Below are positions 13,724 to 22,533 of a stretch of DNA of 32,278 bases, piece by piece. Position 1 is the first letter of the stretch; each line of letters opens with the position of its first letter. The notes beneath the pieces were generated by a model. The model was given only the letters and a program-made list of their open reading frames with translations, did not search any database and had not been told where the DNA came from. Position numbers and translations under genes: made by a program. Origin of the DNA: a virus; the IMG/VR virus record IMGVR_UViG_3300043398_000129, positions 1-32,278 of that record; one strand, given 5' to 3'.

Positions 13724-14421
13724 GATGTCCGGATCAATTTCGCGCCCCAGACGAAGCCAAACAGCCCCGATGAGGCTGAGGAGACTTTCGTCTTGATCGC
13801 GTAGGTTTTCGCCGCGCCGCCGGCCGCCAGCGTCAACGACGAGGAGACTTGCCGCTCGCCCGTCACGCTGCCGCTGCTGATGGTGCCGATCGGCGTGTCG
13901 GGCGATCCATCAGTGAGGTTCACGATCGCCGCGGTCACCGTGACGGCGACATTCGAGCAGAGCATCATCGCCTCGAGCTTGTAGACCCCGGCCGTGAGAT
14001 TCAGCGTGTCCAGGGAATAGAAGGCGGTGCCCGCGTGACATTTATCGAACCCTGTGCCAGACGGATAGGACGTGGCGACGATCGGCGTATCCGGCGACCC
14101 GCCGAACACGAAGATCTCGCCGACGCCAGTCGGGAGGTTTGTCTGCACGGACGACACGGGATCGATGGTGGCGAGCGGCGTGCCGTCCGATTCCGTGATG
14201 ATGAACTTGTAGGCCGCGGCCAAGAGATACGCGGTGTAGCGCCCGGACGAGTCGGTCAGGATCGGATTGCTGTTCGTTGACGAACCCGTCGCATCGGCAT
14301 AGGTCGCCTGCGGCGTCGAGGTGGCCGACACATACGTGTAGATTTTCGCACCGATGAGCGGCACGCCGTTCTCATCCAGCACGGTTTGATAGGGCGACGG
14401 CGTCAGCGTGTAGGTGGACAT
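13720..14421 (-). CDS. Tail fibre or spike protein, N-terminal adaptor type
   Basis: A 233-residue protein. Its N-terminal 90 residues match the domain seen at the base of many podovirus fibres and spikes: QTVLDENGVPLIGAKIYTYV, TPQATYADATG, NPILTDSSGRYTAYL, YKFIITESDGTPL. The remainder is beta-rich (GVYKLEAMMLCSNVAVTVTA, YAIKTKVSSASSGLFGF) and may be a jelly-roll. It follows the ejection-protein genes, as the spike does in P22-like genomes. It is much shorter than a full spike, so it may be an adaptor for other receptor-binding subunits. It overlaps the next gene by ATGA. Confidence 0.75.
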   Translation of the reverse strand: MSTYTLTPSPYQTVLDENGVPLIGAKIYTYVSATSTPQATYADATGSSTNSNPILTDSSGRYTAYLLAAAYKFIITESDGTPLATIDPVSSVQTNLPTGVGEIFVFGGSPDTPIVATSYPSGTGFDKCHAGTAFYSLDTLNLTAGVYKLEAMMLCSNVAVTVTAAIVNLTDGSPDTPIGTISSGSVTGERQVSSSLTLAAGGAAKTYAIKTKVSSASSGLFGFVWGAKLIRTS

Positions 14422-14424
14422 CGG

Positions 14425-15774
14425 CTACTTCACCAAAACCTTCAAGCGATCGATGATGAGCGCCTTCATCTCTGGTGCGAGATCGGGATTCGCTCGCACG
14501 GCCTTAATCGCCTGCGCTGGGCTCGTGCCTCGCGTGCGCAGTTCTTTGAGATACGCCGCGGCCAATTTCGACCCTTCGATTTCCGTGAGCGGCAGGTCCG
14601 TTGTCGCGGGCGTGCCGAGCCGTCGCGCTAGTTCAGCGGCCGCAGTTTCGCGCGCCGTCGCCTTGGTCGATACCGGTGCGCCGGTTTTTGCCATGACCTT
14701 CGCGGGCGTGCGTCCAGCGGCTAACCACGACTCGAGCGTCGATGGGCCTGTCTGAGCCGCGTTCGCCGCCAAGAGTGAACGCTTGAAGGCCAGTTCAGCC
14801 GCCTGCTGTTCCGGTGTCATGCCGCCACCCGTCGAGGGCATCTGAGGTCCGCCGCGGGGCGGGGCTGGGAGCCGTGACTGTGCCGCGCGAGCCTGTAGCT
14901 CGGCCGCCTGCTGCTCGATCTGCGGGTTCTCTGCGACCATCTGCTTCCACGCCGCGATTGGATCGCGCGTTTCCAGTGTGGCATCGGCCGTAGACGCAGC
15001 AGCCTTCGCCGCAGGGGACGCCTGCACCGGGAACCCGGCCCGATCCACCAACGCCCCTGGTGGGGGCGTATACGCCTGAGGGCCCAACGATGCCGGCAAG
15101 GGCGGCGACTGGGGCGCAGTCACGGGCGACGGCGGCGGTGTGGGAAGCCCCGCGTCGGCCGCCTTCGCCGCGCCCCGCGTGGCCAGCCACTCGCGAAACT
15201 CCGGCAGCGTGGCCTTGACCGTCTCGGCCGCGTCCATGAGCTCGCCCACGCCGGGCACGCGACGCAGCACGGCTTTCGCGACGGTCGGCGCGATCACTTT
15301 GGCGCCACGGTAGGCCGCCCCGATCGTCTTCCCAACCACCGGCCCAGCCAATCCAAACAGCGCCGCCGTGCCCACATCGCCCTTGACCTCATCGGCGGAG
15401 GGAAGTTCGCCGGACATCGCGGATTTCGCCCCGTGCCCGACCAGCGCGCCCATGCCCTGCGCGCCCCCTTCCATTGCCATCGTGGCGGCGAGCGCTGGCC
15501 ACGTGGACGCACCAGCCGTGAACGGAGCAGCCGCCACGCCCGCGGCCATCGCGCCGGCGGCCACGGGGTGATCCTTCGCCGTCCGCATCAGCCATTGGCC
15601 GAAGCGCTGCTGTGGCGGCAGGGCGGGATTGTCGGCGAGCACGGTGTCCGCGAACTGCCCGATCTTTGTGCGTGGCTTCTGTGCGGGTGCGGCCGATGTC
15701 GGCGGCGCGATATCCTCCCAGCCGGACGGGGCCGGAATATCCACCCACGGCGACGCGGCGGGTTTCTGTGGCAT
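14425..15774 (-). CDS. Ejection-type internal virion protein (gp16-like position)
   Basis: A 449-residue Ala/Pro-rich protein. Residues about 70-165 contain hydrophobic Ala/Gly helices (AAGAMAAGVAAAPFTAGAST, GTAALFGLAGPVVGKTIGA) of the kind found in DNA-ejection proteins that enter the host envelope. A Pro-rich disordered middle (210-250) and a helical C-terminus follow (AAAYLKELRTRGTSPAQAIK, LAPEMKALIIDRLKVL). The ATG at 15774 overlaps the stop of the preceding gene in a TGATG junction, favouring it over the in-frame start at 15786. Third of three consecutive ejection-type genes, matching the 7-20-16 order of P22. Assigned by position and composition. Confidence 0.7.
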   Translation of the reverse strand: MPQKPAASPWVDIPAPSGWEDIAPPTSAAPAQKPRTKIGQFADTVLADNPALPPQQRFGQWLMRTAKDHPVAAGAMAAGVAAAPFTAGASTWPALAATMAMEGGAQGMGALVGHGAKSAMSGELPSADEVKGDVGTAALFGLAGPVVGKTIGAAYRGAKVIAPTVAKAVLRRVPGVGELMDAAETVKATLPEFREWLATRGAAKAADAGLPTPPPSPVTAPQSPPLPASLGPQAYTPPPGALVDRAGFPVQASPAAKAAASTADATLETRDPIAAWKQMVAENPQIEQQAAELQARAAQSRLPAPPRGGPQMPSTGGGMTPEQQAAELAFKRSLLAANAAQTGPSTLESWLAAGRTPAKVMAKTGAPVSTKATARETAAAELARRLGTPATTDLPLTEIEGSKLAAAYLKELRTRGTSPAQAIKAVRANPDLAPEMKALIIDRLKVLVK

Positions 15775-17201
15775 CAGCCGCCCCACTTCGTCCAGCCGTC
15801 CGGCAACGTCGCGCCCGCCGGGCCGCGCTTGAAATGCCCCTTACCGTCCGTGATCGTGATGGTGCCGCTGGACGGATCGGTGGGCCGCTTCGTCTTCAGT
15901 CGCGCTTCAAGATCCGCAAGATTCTTGCGCGTTTGCGTCGCCTTTGCCTGCCACACGTCCGGCTTGTCAGTCGGTTGCGGGATCTGCCGGCTGATGCGGG
16001 CCGCTTCGGCTTCCGACATCTGCGCGCCGGTAATCGCTTTGATGACAGCATTCTTGAACGCGGCCGACGCGGCGTCAAATTCAACGAACTTGGAATCGAT
16101 CTCCACGCCGGGAATGGCTTGCCCCAGTTCGCGCGCGCGCCCAGCCGCCGGACCGATCAAGGCCTTCGCGCCCCCATCAAACATCGACTGGAGACGATCC
16201 AGCTGGTCGAGACTCACCTCGTTCGTGATCGATTGCTTGCCCAGATCGCCGGGTGGCGGCTTCAACTGTCCGCCGCCCGTCATCGATCCGACATCGATGA
16301 ATTCCGGTTTCCCGCCGCGCGCATCGAATCGTATCGCTCCCGTGGGCCGCCCCTGCGCATCATAGGTCGGCTGATACGTGAAGTATGGTTTTGCGCCCTG
16401 ACCTGACCCGGTGAGTTTGCGGTTCGCGTCCTCGTTCTGATACTGCGCGTAGGTGCCTTGATAGCCCTGCGACTGCGCGTATTCGTATTCCTGCGCGCTC
16501 GTGGGCTTCGTCGGTTCCTTCGGCGCCGTGTAGGGCGCCTGTCCGTCACGGAGCACCGTCGATCCAGGACCGACCACGGTCGGCCCACGCTCGGCGGCCT
16601 TCTGCTGCCGCTCCTGCCAGTAGGGCGACTGCGAACGCTGGGCCTCCATGTATCGGCGCGCCTCTGCCGGCGACATCTGGAGTAACTGCTGCGCCTGTTG
16701 CTTGACCTGGGCTTGCTCCTGTGGCGACAGTCCATCCCCGTAAATACCCGCAGCCGTGTAGATGGCCCCAGGCAACTGATCATCGGTCTTCGCGTAGGTT
16801 AGGATGCCATCAAAGACGTGACCGACGCGATCCAGGTGGGCCTTTCTCAGCTCATCCTGCGCCTTGTCGATGCGTCCGCGCGCTTCGCGATCCTTGTTGA
16901 TAAATTCTGTAACGAACGGCAAGGACTGCGGATCGGTAGCGGCGACGTGCGCTAGTAGATCATTCCCGGTTTTACCGGAACTGAACGCGCGATCCGCGCC
17001 TTGATTGATGGCGTTCTCGCGCTGGCGTTTATCCAAATCCGCCTGCATCTGCTGCCGCTGTTGATCGCGGTAGGTGCGCTGCAGTTCGAGGTTTTCATTC
17101 GCCTGCCGCACGCCGAACGCCATGCGAAAGGCATCCATGAAGGGATTCCCCTGCATGGAGAACCCCTGCGTGCCAAGCGCGATGCGTGGATCAATCGGCA
17201 T
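15774..17201 (-). CDS. Ejection-type internal virion protein (gp20-like position)
   Basis: A 475-residue, Gln/Ala-rich, mostly helical protein. The N-terminus (MPIDPRIALGTQGFSMQGNP, then MDAFRMAFGVRQANENLELQ) leads into a long coiled-coil-like region (TYRDQQRQQMQADLDKRQRE). The centre is disordered with Tyr/Gln-rich patches, and the C-terminus ends in GKGHFKRGPAGATLPDGW. The size is close to P22 gp20 (about 470) and it lies between two other ejection-type genes. Clear homology cannot be shown by eye; the call rests on order, size and composition. Confidence 0.7.
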   Translation of the reverse strand: MPIDPRIALGTQGFSMQGNPFMDAFRMAFGVRQANENLELQRTYRDQQRQQMQADLDKRQRENAINQGADRAFSSGKTGNDLLAHVAATDPQSLPFVTEFINKDREARGRIDKAQDELRKAHLDRVGHVFDGILTYAKTDDQLPGAIYTAAGIYGDGLSPQEQAQVKQQAQQLLQMSPAEARRYMEAQRSQSPYWQERQQKAAERGPTVVGPGSTVLRDGQAPYTAPKEPTKPTSAQEYEYAQSQGYQGTYAQYQNEDANRKLTGSGQGAKPYFTYQPTYDAQGRPTGAIRFDARGGKPEFIDVGSMTGGGQLKPPPGDLGKQSITNEVSLDQLDRLQSMFDGGAKALIGPAAGRARELGQAIPGVEIDSKFVEFDAASAAFKNAVIKAITGAQMSEAEAARISRQIPQPTDKPDVWQAKATQTRKNLADLEARLKTKRPTDPSSGTITITDGKGHFKRGPAGATLPDGWTKWGG

Positions 17202-17210
17202 AGCGCATCA

Positions 17211-18398
17211 TCACGACGGATTCCGATAGCCCGCCCACGCGCCCGCGGCGCCCGCGCCGATGTTCGCCGCGTTGCTGAAGGCGTTCTGCCACGCATTCGA
17301 CGCCCCGACGCGCCCCGAGGCGTTCGCGTTCGCCGCTTGCGTCATCCAGTCGCCCTGCATCCCGCCGTATTGGAGGGGATTCGTGATGCCGGGGTTGCCC
17401 ATGTTCGCCATCTGCATCAGCCGGTTCCACTGATTGCTTTGGTTCTCCTGGAAAATGTCGTGCTCCATCTGATACTGCTGGAGCGAGCGGTTGTAGTCCT
17501 GACTGGACGCCGACGCGGAATTGTTCGCGTCGCGGACCTGATCTTCGTAGCCCTGTCGCGCCTTGCCGTAGTTGCGATCCCACTGCCCTGACGCGATGTC
17601 GTAGCCGAGCCGACCGCCGGCAATCGAGTTCTGCGCGTTCGCCATGCCGGCCTGGAGCTTGTTCGACGCGTTGGCGGCCGCGGCGCGGTAGGTTGCATCG
17701 GTGTTGGCGGACCAGTCGCGAAAGCGGTTCCCTTCGTTCGTGTTGAAGATGTCGGCCGCGTTCGATCGGTTCGTCTGGTATGACCCCATCGCGCGGTTCC
17801 AGACGTTGCCGTATTCCTGACTCGCCGCGTTCTGCCCGTAATCCTGCAGCGCTTTCGCCGTCGCCCCCGATCGCAACAGCCCCGTCGCCGCGCGGGAGTT
17901 CTCGAGCGACTTCTGCCCTTGCTGCAGCCGGAATTGATAGCTCGGATCCTGCTGCATGTCCGCCGCGGTCGGCTGATGGAAGTCTCCATAGCTGAACGGC
18001 GTCGCACTGGTGTATTTATCCGGGCCGGCAATGGTGTCCGCCGTCACTTGGGGCGCGCCGCCCCATGAGTAGTTGAAATCGCCGTAAGAGAACGGGGACG
18101 GCGCCGAATAGCCGCCCCCACCCCCGTAGTTGAACGCCTTCGTCCACGGCGTGAGCAACGATCCGCCCGTGTAGGCGTAGGGATCATCGCCGGTCTGGCC
18201 GCCGGACATGTTTCCCGCCGAGCTGTAGAACTGCGGACCGCCCATCGTGGCCTGCCCACCCGCGCCAGCCGATCCGTAGATGCCGATCCCGCCGCCCCGC
18301 TGCGGTTGTGGCGCCTGCCCGCCGTCCATCGTGCCCTGCCCCATGCCGCCGGCCGAGCTGTAATACTGGTCGCCAGGGATCGCCGCGAAGGACGCCAT
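17211..18398 (-). CDS. Virion structural protein, DNA-transfer type
   Basis: A 395-residue protein. Residues 1-150 are Gly/Tyr/Ser-rich low-complexity with repeats such as YYSSAGGM, FYSSAGNM and FSYGDF (twice). Residues about 155-370 hold a helical domain common in phage structural proteins (QQDPSYQFRLQQGQKSLENS, LLRSGATAKALQDYG, ASQEYGNVWNRAM), then GAGAAGAWAGYRNPS. The ATG at 18398 forms a TAATG junction with the preceding stop; the longer reading from 18665 is a shadow of that gene. Position fits the gp7-gp20-gp16 ejection group. No enzymatic motif seen. Confidence 0.75.
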   Translation of the reverse strand: MASFAAIPGDQYYSSAGGMGQGTMDGGQAPQPQRGGGIGIYGSAGAGGQATMGGPQFYSSAGNMSGGQTGDDPYAYTGGSLLTPWTKAFNYGGGGGYSAPSPFSYGDFNYSWGGAPQVTADTIAGPDKYTSATPFSYGDFHQPTAADMQQDPSYQFRLQQGQKSLENSRAATGLLRSGATAKALQDYGQNAASQEYGNVWNRAMGSYQTNRSNAADIFNTNEGNRFRDWSANTDATYRAAAANASNKLQAGMANAQNSIAGGRLGYDIASGQWDRNYGKARQGYEDQVRDANNSASASSQDYNRSLQQYQMEHDIFQENQSNQWNRLMQMANMGNPGITNPLQYGGMQGDWMTQAANANASGRVGASNAWQNAFSNAANIGAGAAGAWAGYRNPS

Positions 18399-18823
18399 TA
18401 CTGTGGACCCTCTTGTGGTGCTTGGTTCATCATCGGCGGTCGGCCCATCGCCATCTGCCACGGGGACGGCCGGCCCATCGCCTGCCCCGGTGGACCGGAC
18501 ATGCCGCCGTTCCAGGGCCGACTCGCCATCGCGTTCTGGAAGTTCGTCATCGCCTGCTGCTGTGGCCCGAAGGGCATCCCAGGGGTCGTCAGCCCTTGCA
18601 GTTGCGAAACGCCCGAGCGCCCGAGCGCGAGGTAGGGCGCCTGCCGTTGCTCCTGCACTTGCCACGCCTGTTGATTCAGCGCGGCGGCGCGATTCGCGGC
18701 CTCGGCCTGCATCTTCGCCGCGTCACGGGAGGCGTTCGCGGCCATCTTGCCGCCGACGAGCGACGCGCCCGCACCGGCGATACCGGTGCCGAGGAGCGCG
18801 GCGCCTACGGGAATCGCTGGCAT
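18398..18823 (-). CDS. Small virion protein with hydrophobic Gly/Ala helix
   Basis: A 141-residue protein. Residues 5-28 are a Gly/Ala-rich hydrophobic segment (VGAALLGTGIAGAGASLVGG), followed by an Ala-rich helix (ANASRDAAKMQAEAANRAAA) and a Met/Pro/Gln-rich disordered tail. This pattern recurs in phage ejection or internal proteins placed before larger ejection genes. Start chosen at MPAIPVG (18823), 4 nt after the GNAT-like gene's stop codon. Function by analogy only. Confidence 0.75.
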   Translation of the reverse strand: MPAIPVGAALLGTGIAGAGASLVGGKMAANASRDAAKMQAEAANRAAALNQQAWQVQEQRQAPYLALGRSGVSQLQGLTTPGMPFGPQQQAMTNFQNAMASRPWNGGMSGPPGQAMGRPSPWQMAMGRPPMMNQAPQEGPQ

Positions 18824-18827
18824 GATC

Positions 18828-19190
18828 CTAGCCCTCCACCGACCACACGTAATGACGACCCGGCAACTCTTCCGCCCCGACACGTCCCAGATACGCCACG
18901 ATATCCGGAGACGCCGCGGCCGTCGCGATCCGATGAATACCGAGCCCGCTCGCCAGTCGCTTCATCCCGCGAAACAGGCGCAGCGCCACGCCAGGGCGCC
19001 GCTGATGACTCGGCCGAATGCACAGCCCTTCGGCGTGCCAGACCGGGAACAACGACCACGCGGCCACGATGTCGTCACCATCTTCCACCACGATCACTTT
19101 TGCCGTCGGCGGCAAGTCCTGCGCAATCGCGCCGAGGTCCAACCCGTCGAGTCGTCCATACTCCGCGCGACTCAGGAGACGCGTCGTCAT
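18828..19190 (-). CDS. GNAT-like acetyltransferase
   Basis: A 120-residue protein with a shortened GNAT fold pattern: beta strands TAKVIVVEDGDDIVAAWSLF, then LCIRPSHQRRPGVALRLFRG, where Arg-Arg-Pro-Gly-Val-Ala corresponds to the acetyl-CoA pyrophosphate loop (Q/R-x-x-G-x-G/A), then IHRIATAAASPDIVAYLGRV. The ATG at 19190 overlaps the previous stop by ATGA. Small GNAT-like proteins are often found among podovirus tail genes, where their substrate is not known; some may be structural. Catalysis is not proven by the sequence. Confidence 0.7.
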   Translation of the reverse strand: MTTRLLSRAEYGRLDGLDLGAIAQDLPPTAKVIVVEDGDDIVAAWSLFPVWHAEGLCIRPSHQRRPGVALRLFRGMKRLASGLGIHRIATAAASPDIVAYLGRVGAEELPGRHYVWSVEG

Positions 19191-19453
19191 TTCGCCGCCC
19201 ACCCGTTGAACGTACCGTCGTTGCCTTCCTTGACGTAGAGCGTCGTGCCGGCGCCGCCATCCGTGCGCAGGAACAGTGTTCCGCGATCCGCGATCACCAC
19301 GCCCGCGGGCGTGCCCGTGCCGGTCAACACCTGTCCGTTTAGGCGCTCGAGAATGTCCCGCAACGTGTTCAGCCATGTGAACCACTCTACCGTGACGAAG
19401 CGCGTCGGGTGCACGGTCGGCGCGAGTTGAGGGACGGGCGCCAAGTTCGGCAT
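19187..19453 (-). CDS. Small tail-region protein
   Basis: An 88-residue protein. A short Pro-rich N-terminus precedes a helix likely to oligomerise (WFTWLNTLRDILERLNGQVL), then a beta-rich end (GTLFLRTDGGAGTTLYVKEG, GWAAK) of a type found at the ends of fibre or needle-like phage proteins. It directly follows the gp10-like gene, where P22 encodes its tail needle, but it is far shorter than the needle. The ATG overlaps the upstream stop by one base. Confidence 0.7.
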   Translation of the reverse strand: MPNLAPVPQLAPTVHPTRFVTVEWFTWLNTLRDILERLNGQVLTGTGTPAGVVIADRGTLFLRTDGGAGTTLYVKEGNDGTFNGWAAK

Positions 19454-20883
19454 CAGTTCACCTCAGCCCCCAGGATGCGGACCGGGACCGGATCACTGAC
19501 GACCAGTTCCACGACGCCCATCCCTTCCCGATAGCCGCCCAGTTGCGGCCAAAGCACGCGCGTCTGGTAGTTCCCCACCGCGCCGATCGTCCGCCAGCGC
19601 TCGATCCCCCACGTGCGCCCGCCGTCCCTCGACAGCCGGAGCATCGCTTGCGGATCCGATCCTTGGCCGGACTGCAGGCCCACCCCGACATCCATGAACA
19701 CTTGCAGCGGTCCCGCGGACACATACGCGCCGGTCTTGCCAATTTGGGGCAACGGACACCGGCGCACGCGTCGCAGCGCCGCCCCGCCGACGTCCGTGTA
19801 GACATCGGGCGACTGTTGATACACGAGGCCCGATTCCCGATCGAGCACAAGGTGGACATTGAACGCGATGGCATGGCCCCGCACGCGCGAGCACTCTTCC
19901 ACGGCGTCGGTCGCATTCCAGTAGGGCTCTTCGTGCCAGTCTCCCGTGGCGGCATCCCAGCACCACGTGGCGCCCGCCGCGGGAAAATCAAGCTTGTAGA
20001 TGGTGTGCCCGTCCAATTGATAGACGGTGCTCTCGGCATCGTCGATCTGCGTGTAGCGCTGGATCGCATATTCGACCGCGTGCGTCGAGATGCGCTCCGG
20101 CACCCCGAAGCCGTTCGCGCGGACGACCATGCCGGTGCCGTTCGACGTGCGCGACAACCAGACGGGCGTGCCGTTCACGTCGGCCGGAGACAACGCCGCC
20201 GCCGTGCCCATTGGGACCAGCGCGCCAGGAACGACGGCGAATGGAAAGGGCGAACTGCCCGCGTCGTACAAGACGTCGCTGGTTTCGGACCCAAAGAGCC
20301 AGATGTATTTGTTGACGACCAGCAGCGCGACCCAGCGATCCGGCGCCGTCGATCGCTGCACGACCTGTGTCGGATCCCACGTCGTGCCGTCCAGGAGATC
20401 GGAGATCTTGAACGTGCTGGTCGTCGTGTCGAGCGCGAGAAAGAACCCGTCGAGATACCCGCCCTGATGCACGGTGCCCGCCGACGCGACGGACGCCAGC
20501 GTATTGGCCGCGAGATTGTAGACGTAGCCCGTGGACGCGGACACGATCCATAACTCGGCGCCCGCATCGCCCGACGACGCGATCGTGGCCGGCGCGTTGT
20601 TGTTCAAGAGCGTGCCCCGCGTGACCGGCGTCGTGACGTTCGACAACTCGAACAGCGTGCCCCCGATGACCGCGAAGCAGCGCCCGTCTTGCGCGAAGAT
20701 TGCGCGCCCGCCGGCATCGCTCGTCGAAGCATACGTCGAGTAGCCAGGCGTGGGATACAAGACGCGCTGCGTCTTGGCTCCACTCCCGCCGACCAGCTCC
20801 GTGTAGAGGCCCACCGTCCGCTCACAGTCCGCCAGTGGGGATTGCGATCGATATGATGGCCCCACGAATTGGGAAAAGTTCAC
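19453..20883 (-). CDS. P22 gp10-like packaged-DNA stabilisation protein
   Basis: A 476-residue protein, close in length to P22 gp10 (472). It begins MNFSQFVGPSYRSQSPLADC and has the family's pattern of an early ERTVGLYTELV segment, then repeated beta blades (RCFAVIGGTLFELS, TGYVYNLAANTLASV, GGYLDGFFLALDTTTSTFKI), an ASP-free VWLSR segment and a C-terminal LRLSRDGGRTWGIERWR motif also seen in gp10 relatives. It forms a hexameric tail hub that plugs the portal after packaging. It is placed after connector genes, as in P22. Four bases separate its start from the preceding stop. Confidence 0.85.
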   Translation of the reverse strand: MNFSQFVGPSYRSQSPLADCERTVGLYTELVGGSGAKTQRVLYPTPGYSTYASTSDAGGRAIFAQDGRCFAVIGGTLFELSNVTTPVTRGTLLNNNAPATIASSGDAGAELWIVSASTGYVYNLAANTLASVASAGTVHQGGYLDGFFLALDTTTSTFKISDLLDGTTWDPTQVVQRSTAPDRWVALLVVNKYIWLFGSETSDVLYDAGSSPFPFAVVPGALVPMGTAAALSPADVNGTPVWLSRTSNGTGMVVRANGFGVPERISTHAVEYAIQRYTQIDDAESTVYQLDGHTIYKLDFPAAGATWCWDAATGDWHEEPYWNATDAVEECSRVRGHAIAFNVHLVLDRESGLVYQQSPDVYTDVGGAALRRVRRCPLPQIGKTGAYVSAGPLQVFMDVGVGLQSGQGSDPQAMLRLSRDGGRTWGIERWRTIGAVGNYQTRVLWPQLGGYREGMGVVELVVSDPVPVRILGAEVN

Positions 20884-20886
20884 GCG

Positions 20887-21420
20887 TTATACCGCCGAAC
20901 TGATCGCATGCCATGACAGAATCGTGCTGGCCGGCCACGCGACGGACGTGGTGAACGTGATCCCGCTCACGGTGGACGTGGCAATCGTCGGCACCGCCCC
21001 GCTCGAACACGTGCAGGTCACGAAGGGCGCGGCGGTGAACGCCGTCCCGCCGAACGTGACCGTGCCGGACACCGCCGTTCCGCCGGTGCCCACATTGACC
21101 GCCCCCGCCAGCGGTGTTGATCCAGTCACCACCGACGGCGAGCTGCCGAAGTTCGCGCCGATGGTCGGCAGCGCATCCACCTTGAGGAGACTCCCGATCG
21201 ACCCGCCATTGTTGAACAGCTTCATGAGTCCATCGGCGCTGGTATTGAACACCGCGCGCGACACGCCGCCCCACGTGGTGCCCGCAGCAGACACGAAGAA
21301 TGTCCCGTTATTGCTGGCGTCCGTCGTAATCCCTGACGTGGCATTCACGGACCCATCGAACGAGATGCTGCCGCCCTGTAGTTGTCCGATCCCCGGCAAG
21401 AGGAAAATCGAATTCGCCAT
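20887..21420 (-). CDS. Virion protein, beta-rich, unknown role
   Basis: A 177-residue Gly/Ser/Thr-rich protein (MANSIFLLPGIGQLQGGSIS, FFVSAAGTTWGGVSRAVFN). The C-terminal half (TAVSGTVTFGGTAFTAAPFV to WHAISSAV) resembles small beta domains at fibre ends. The ATG at 21420 forms a TGATG junction with the preceding stop; upstream in-frame residues are Arg/His-rich shadow. It lies between connector and gp10-like genes. No family recognised. Confidence 0.75.
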   Translation of the reverse strand: MANSIFLLPGIGQLQGGSISFDGSVNATSGITTDASNNGTFFVSAAGTTWGGVSRAVFNTSADGLMKLFNNGGSIGSLLKVDALPTIGANFGSSPSVVTGSTPLAGAVNVGTGGTAVSGTVTFGGTAFTAAPFVTCTCSSGAVPTIATSTVSGITFTTSVAWPASTILSWHAISSAV

Positions 21421-21785
21421 CAGTTCCCCCACGCCCAGACGGAACACGCCGACGTGGCCGCGACAGAGAACCGCGCACGGACGCCCCAGAAGGACCCCTG
21501 CGCATGGACAATCTGCTGCGCGCCGCTGGTGAGGGCGGTGCCTGTGACGGTCTGGATCGCCGACCACGTGCCGCCATACGCCGGGGCTGGATCCGCAATG
21601 GCGCCGCTCGGATTCCCGAAGTAGGCCTCTTCGATCACAATGGCGCCGGTGGTGATGGCCGCGCCGTCGCCTTGCAGCACGACCGTCAGTCGCTCGCAGC
21701 GGCCGCCGAGATACAAGATGCCGCCGATGCCGGTCGTCGCGCCGCTCTGTAAGAGCTGCGGACCCGCCGTGAGGGTGTAGCTCAC
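21420..21785 (-). CDS. Small virion protein
   Basis: A 121-residue beta-rich protein (MSYTLTAGPQLLQSGATTGI, LTVVLQGDGAAITTGAIVIE, VRARFSVAATSACSVWAWGN). The regular strands and small size suggest a decoration or tail component. It sits 3 nt downstream of the adaptor gene and overlaps the next by one base. Function unknown. Confidence 0.75.
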   Translation of the reverse strand: MSYTLTAGPQLLQSGATTGIGGILYLGGRCERLTVVLQGDGAAITTGAIVIEEAYFGNPSGAIADPAPAYGGTWSAIQTVTGTALTSGAQQIVHAQGSFWGVRARFSVAATSACSVWAWGN

Positions 21786-21788
21786 GTG

Positions 21789-22526
21789 TTAGCCTCCCTG
21801 GTCTGTGTAGACGTTGTAGCCAGCCCCGCGCCCGACCAACGCGGCATCCACATCAAGCATGCTCGGCTCCACGTTCGGCCGGATCATGGTGCGCCACGAG
21901 GTGTCCGCCATGTCGGTGACGGCCGCGCGGATCTCCGGGCTCCGATTGAACGGCGTGCAGAGCCGCTTGGCGAGCTGATACATGAACGCTTCCGCGTAGC
22001 CGGCTGGACCGACGAGTGTGGCCGCCATCGACGCCGGCACGCCGACGGCCACGGGCGTGTAGAGCGCCATCAGCACACTCTGGTTCACCACGGGCCAGAT
22101 GAACAATTCCCCGTTCGCGCTGTTGTCGATCTGGTTGTAGTAATACTGCGTCGGGAGACTCGACGACAGTGTCTTGATCGGCAGGGCCGCATATTGATCC
22201 GATGTCATGGCGCCGAGCGGCTGCGATTCGACGGCTGGAGAACTGGCCGGCACGACGAAGGTCAACTGGTCGATCCAGGTCGGCCGCGTCAACGTCACGT
22301 CGGCGCCCGTCGCCCCAATCGTGACCGTGCTCGTGCCGCTCGTGATCGTGAACGTCGTCCGCTCCTGCACCGCCATCGTGAGCCGGTTCGCCTGCCACGC
22401 ATCGAGTTGCCGCTGGAACCGACCAAGGACGAACGACGACGTGTCCGCCGGCATCGCTTCTCCCGGCGCGAGGATCTGGATTTCAATCAGCGCATCCGTG
22501 CAGATCTCGCGAACGGTTTGCGACAT
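21789..22526 (-). CDS. Head-to-tail adaptor, gp4-like
   Basis: A 245-residue protein. The helical N-terminus (MSQTVREICTDALIEIQILA, SFVLGRFQRQLDAWQANRL) and a C-terminal helix block (GYAEAFMYQLAKRLCTPFNR, EIRAAVTDMADTSWRTMIRP) fit the adaptor family whose ring docks below the portal (P22 gp4 and relatives). A beta-rich insert lies between (FTITSGTSTVTIGATGADVT, YYYNQIDNSANGELFIWPVV). It has an excellent ribosome site, TAGGAGGA, before the ATG. It is longer than P22 gp4 (166), in line with the insert. Assigned by pattern and position. Confidence 0.75.
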   Translation of the reverse strand: MSQTVREICTDALIEIQILAPGEAMPADTSSFVLGRFQRQLDAWQANRLTMAVQERTTFTITSGTSTVTIGATGADVTLTRPTWIDQLTFVVPASSPAVESQPLGAMTSDQYAALPIKTLSSSLPTQYYYNQIDNSANGELFIWPVVNQSVLMALYTPVAVGVPASMAATLVGPAGYAEAFMYQLAKRLCTPFNRSPEIRAAVTDMADTSWRTMIRPNVEPSMLDVDAALVGRGAGYNVYTDQGG

Positions 22527-22533
22527 GATCCTC

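Noticed and set aside
15433-16365. Rightward open frame of 310 codons
   Set aside because: It is antisense to two ejection-type genes whose frames have normal composition and coupled junctions.
16963-16980. Inverted repeat with CCGG arms, possible terminator
   Set aside because: It is short, imperfect and inside the coding frame of the 15774-17201 gene, with no gene boundary nearby.
18399-18665. N-terminal extension of the 17211-18398 protein
   Set aside because: The extra residues are Arg/Asp/Ala-rich and overlap the preceding gene; TAATG at 18398 marks the true start.
21421-21567. N-terminal extension of the 20887-21420 protein
   Set aside because: His/Arg/Cys-rich shadow of the 21420-21785 gene; the TGATG junction gives the start.
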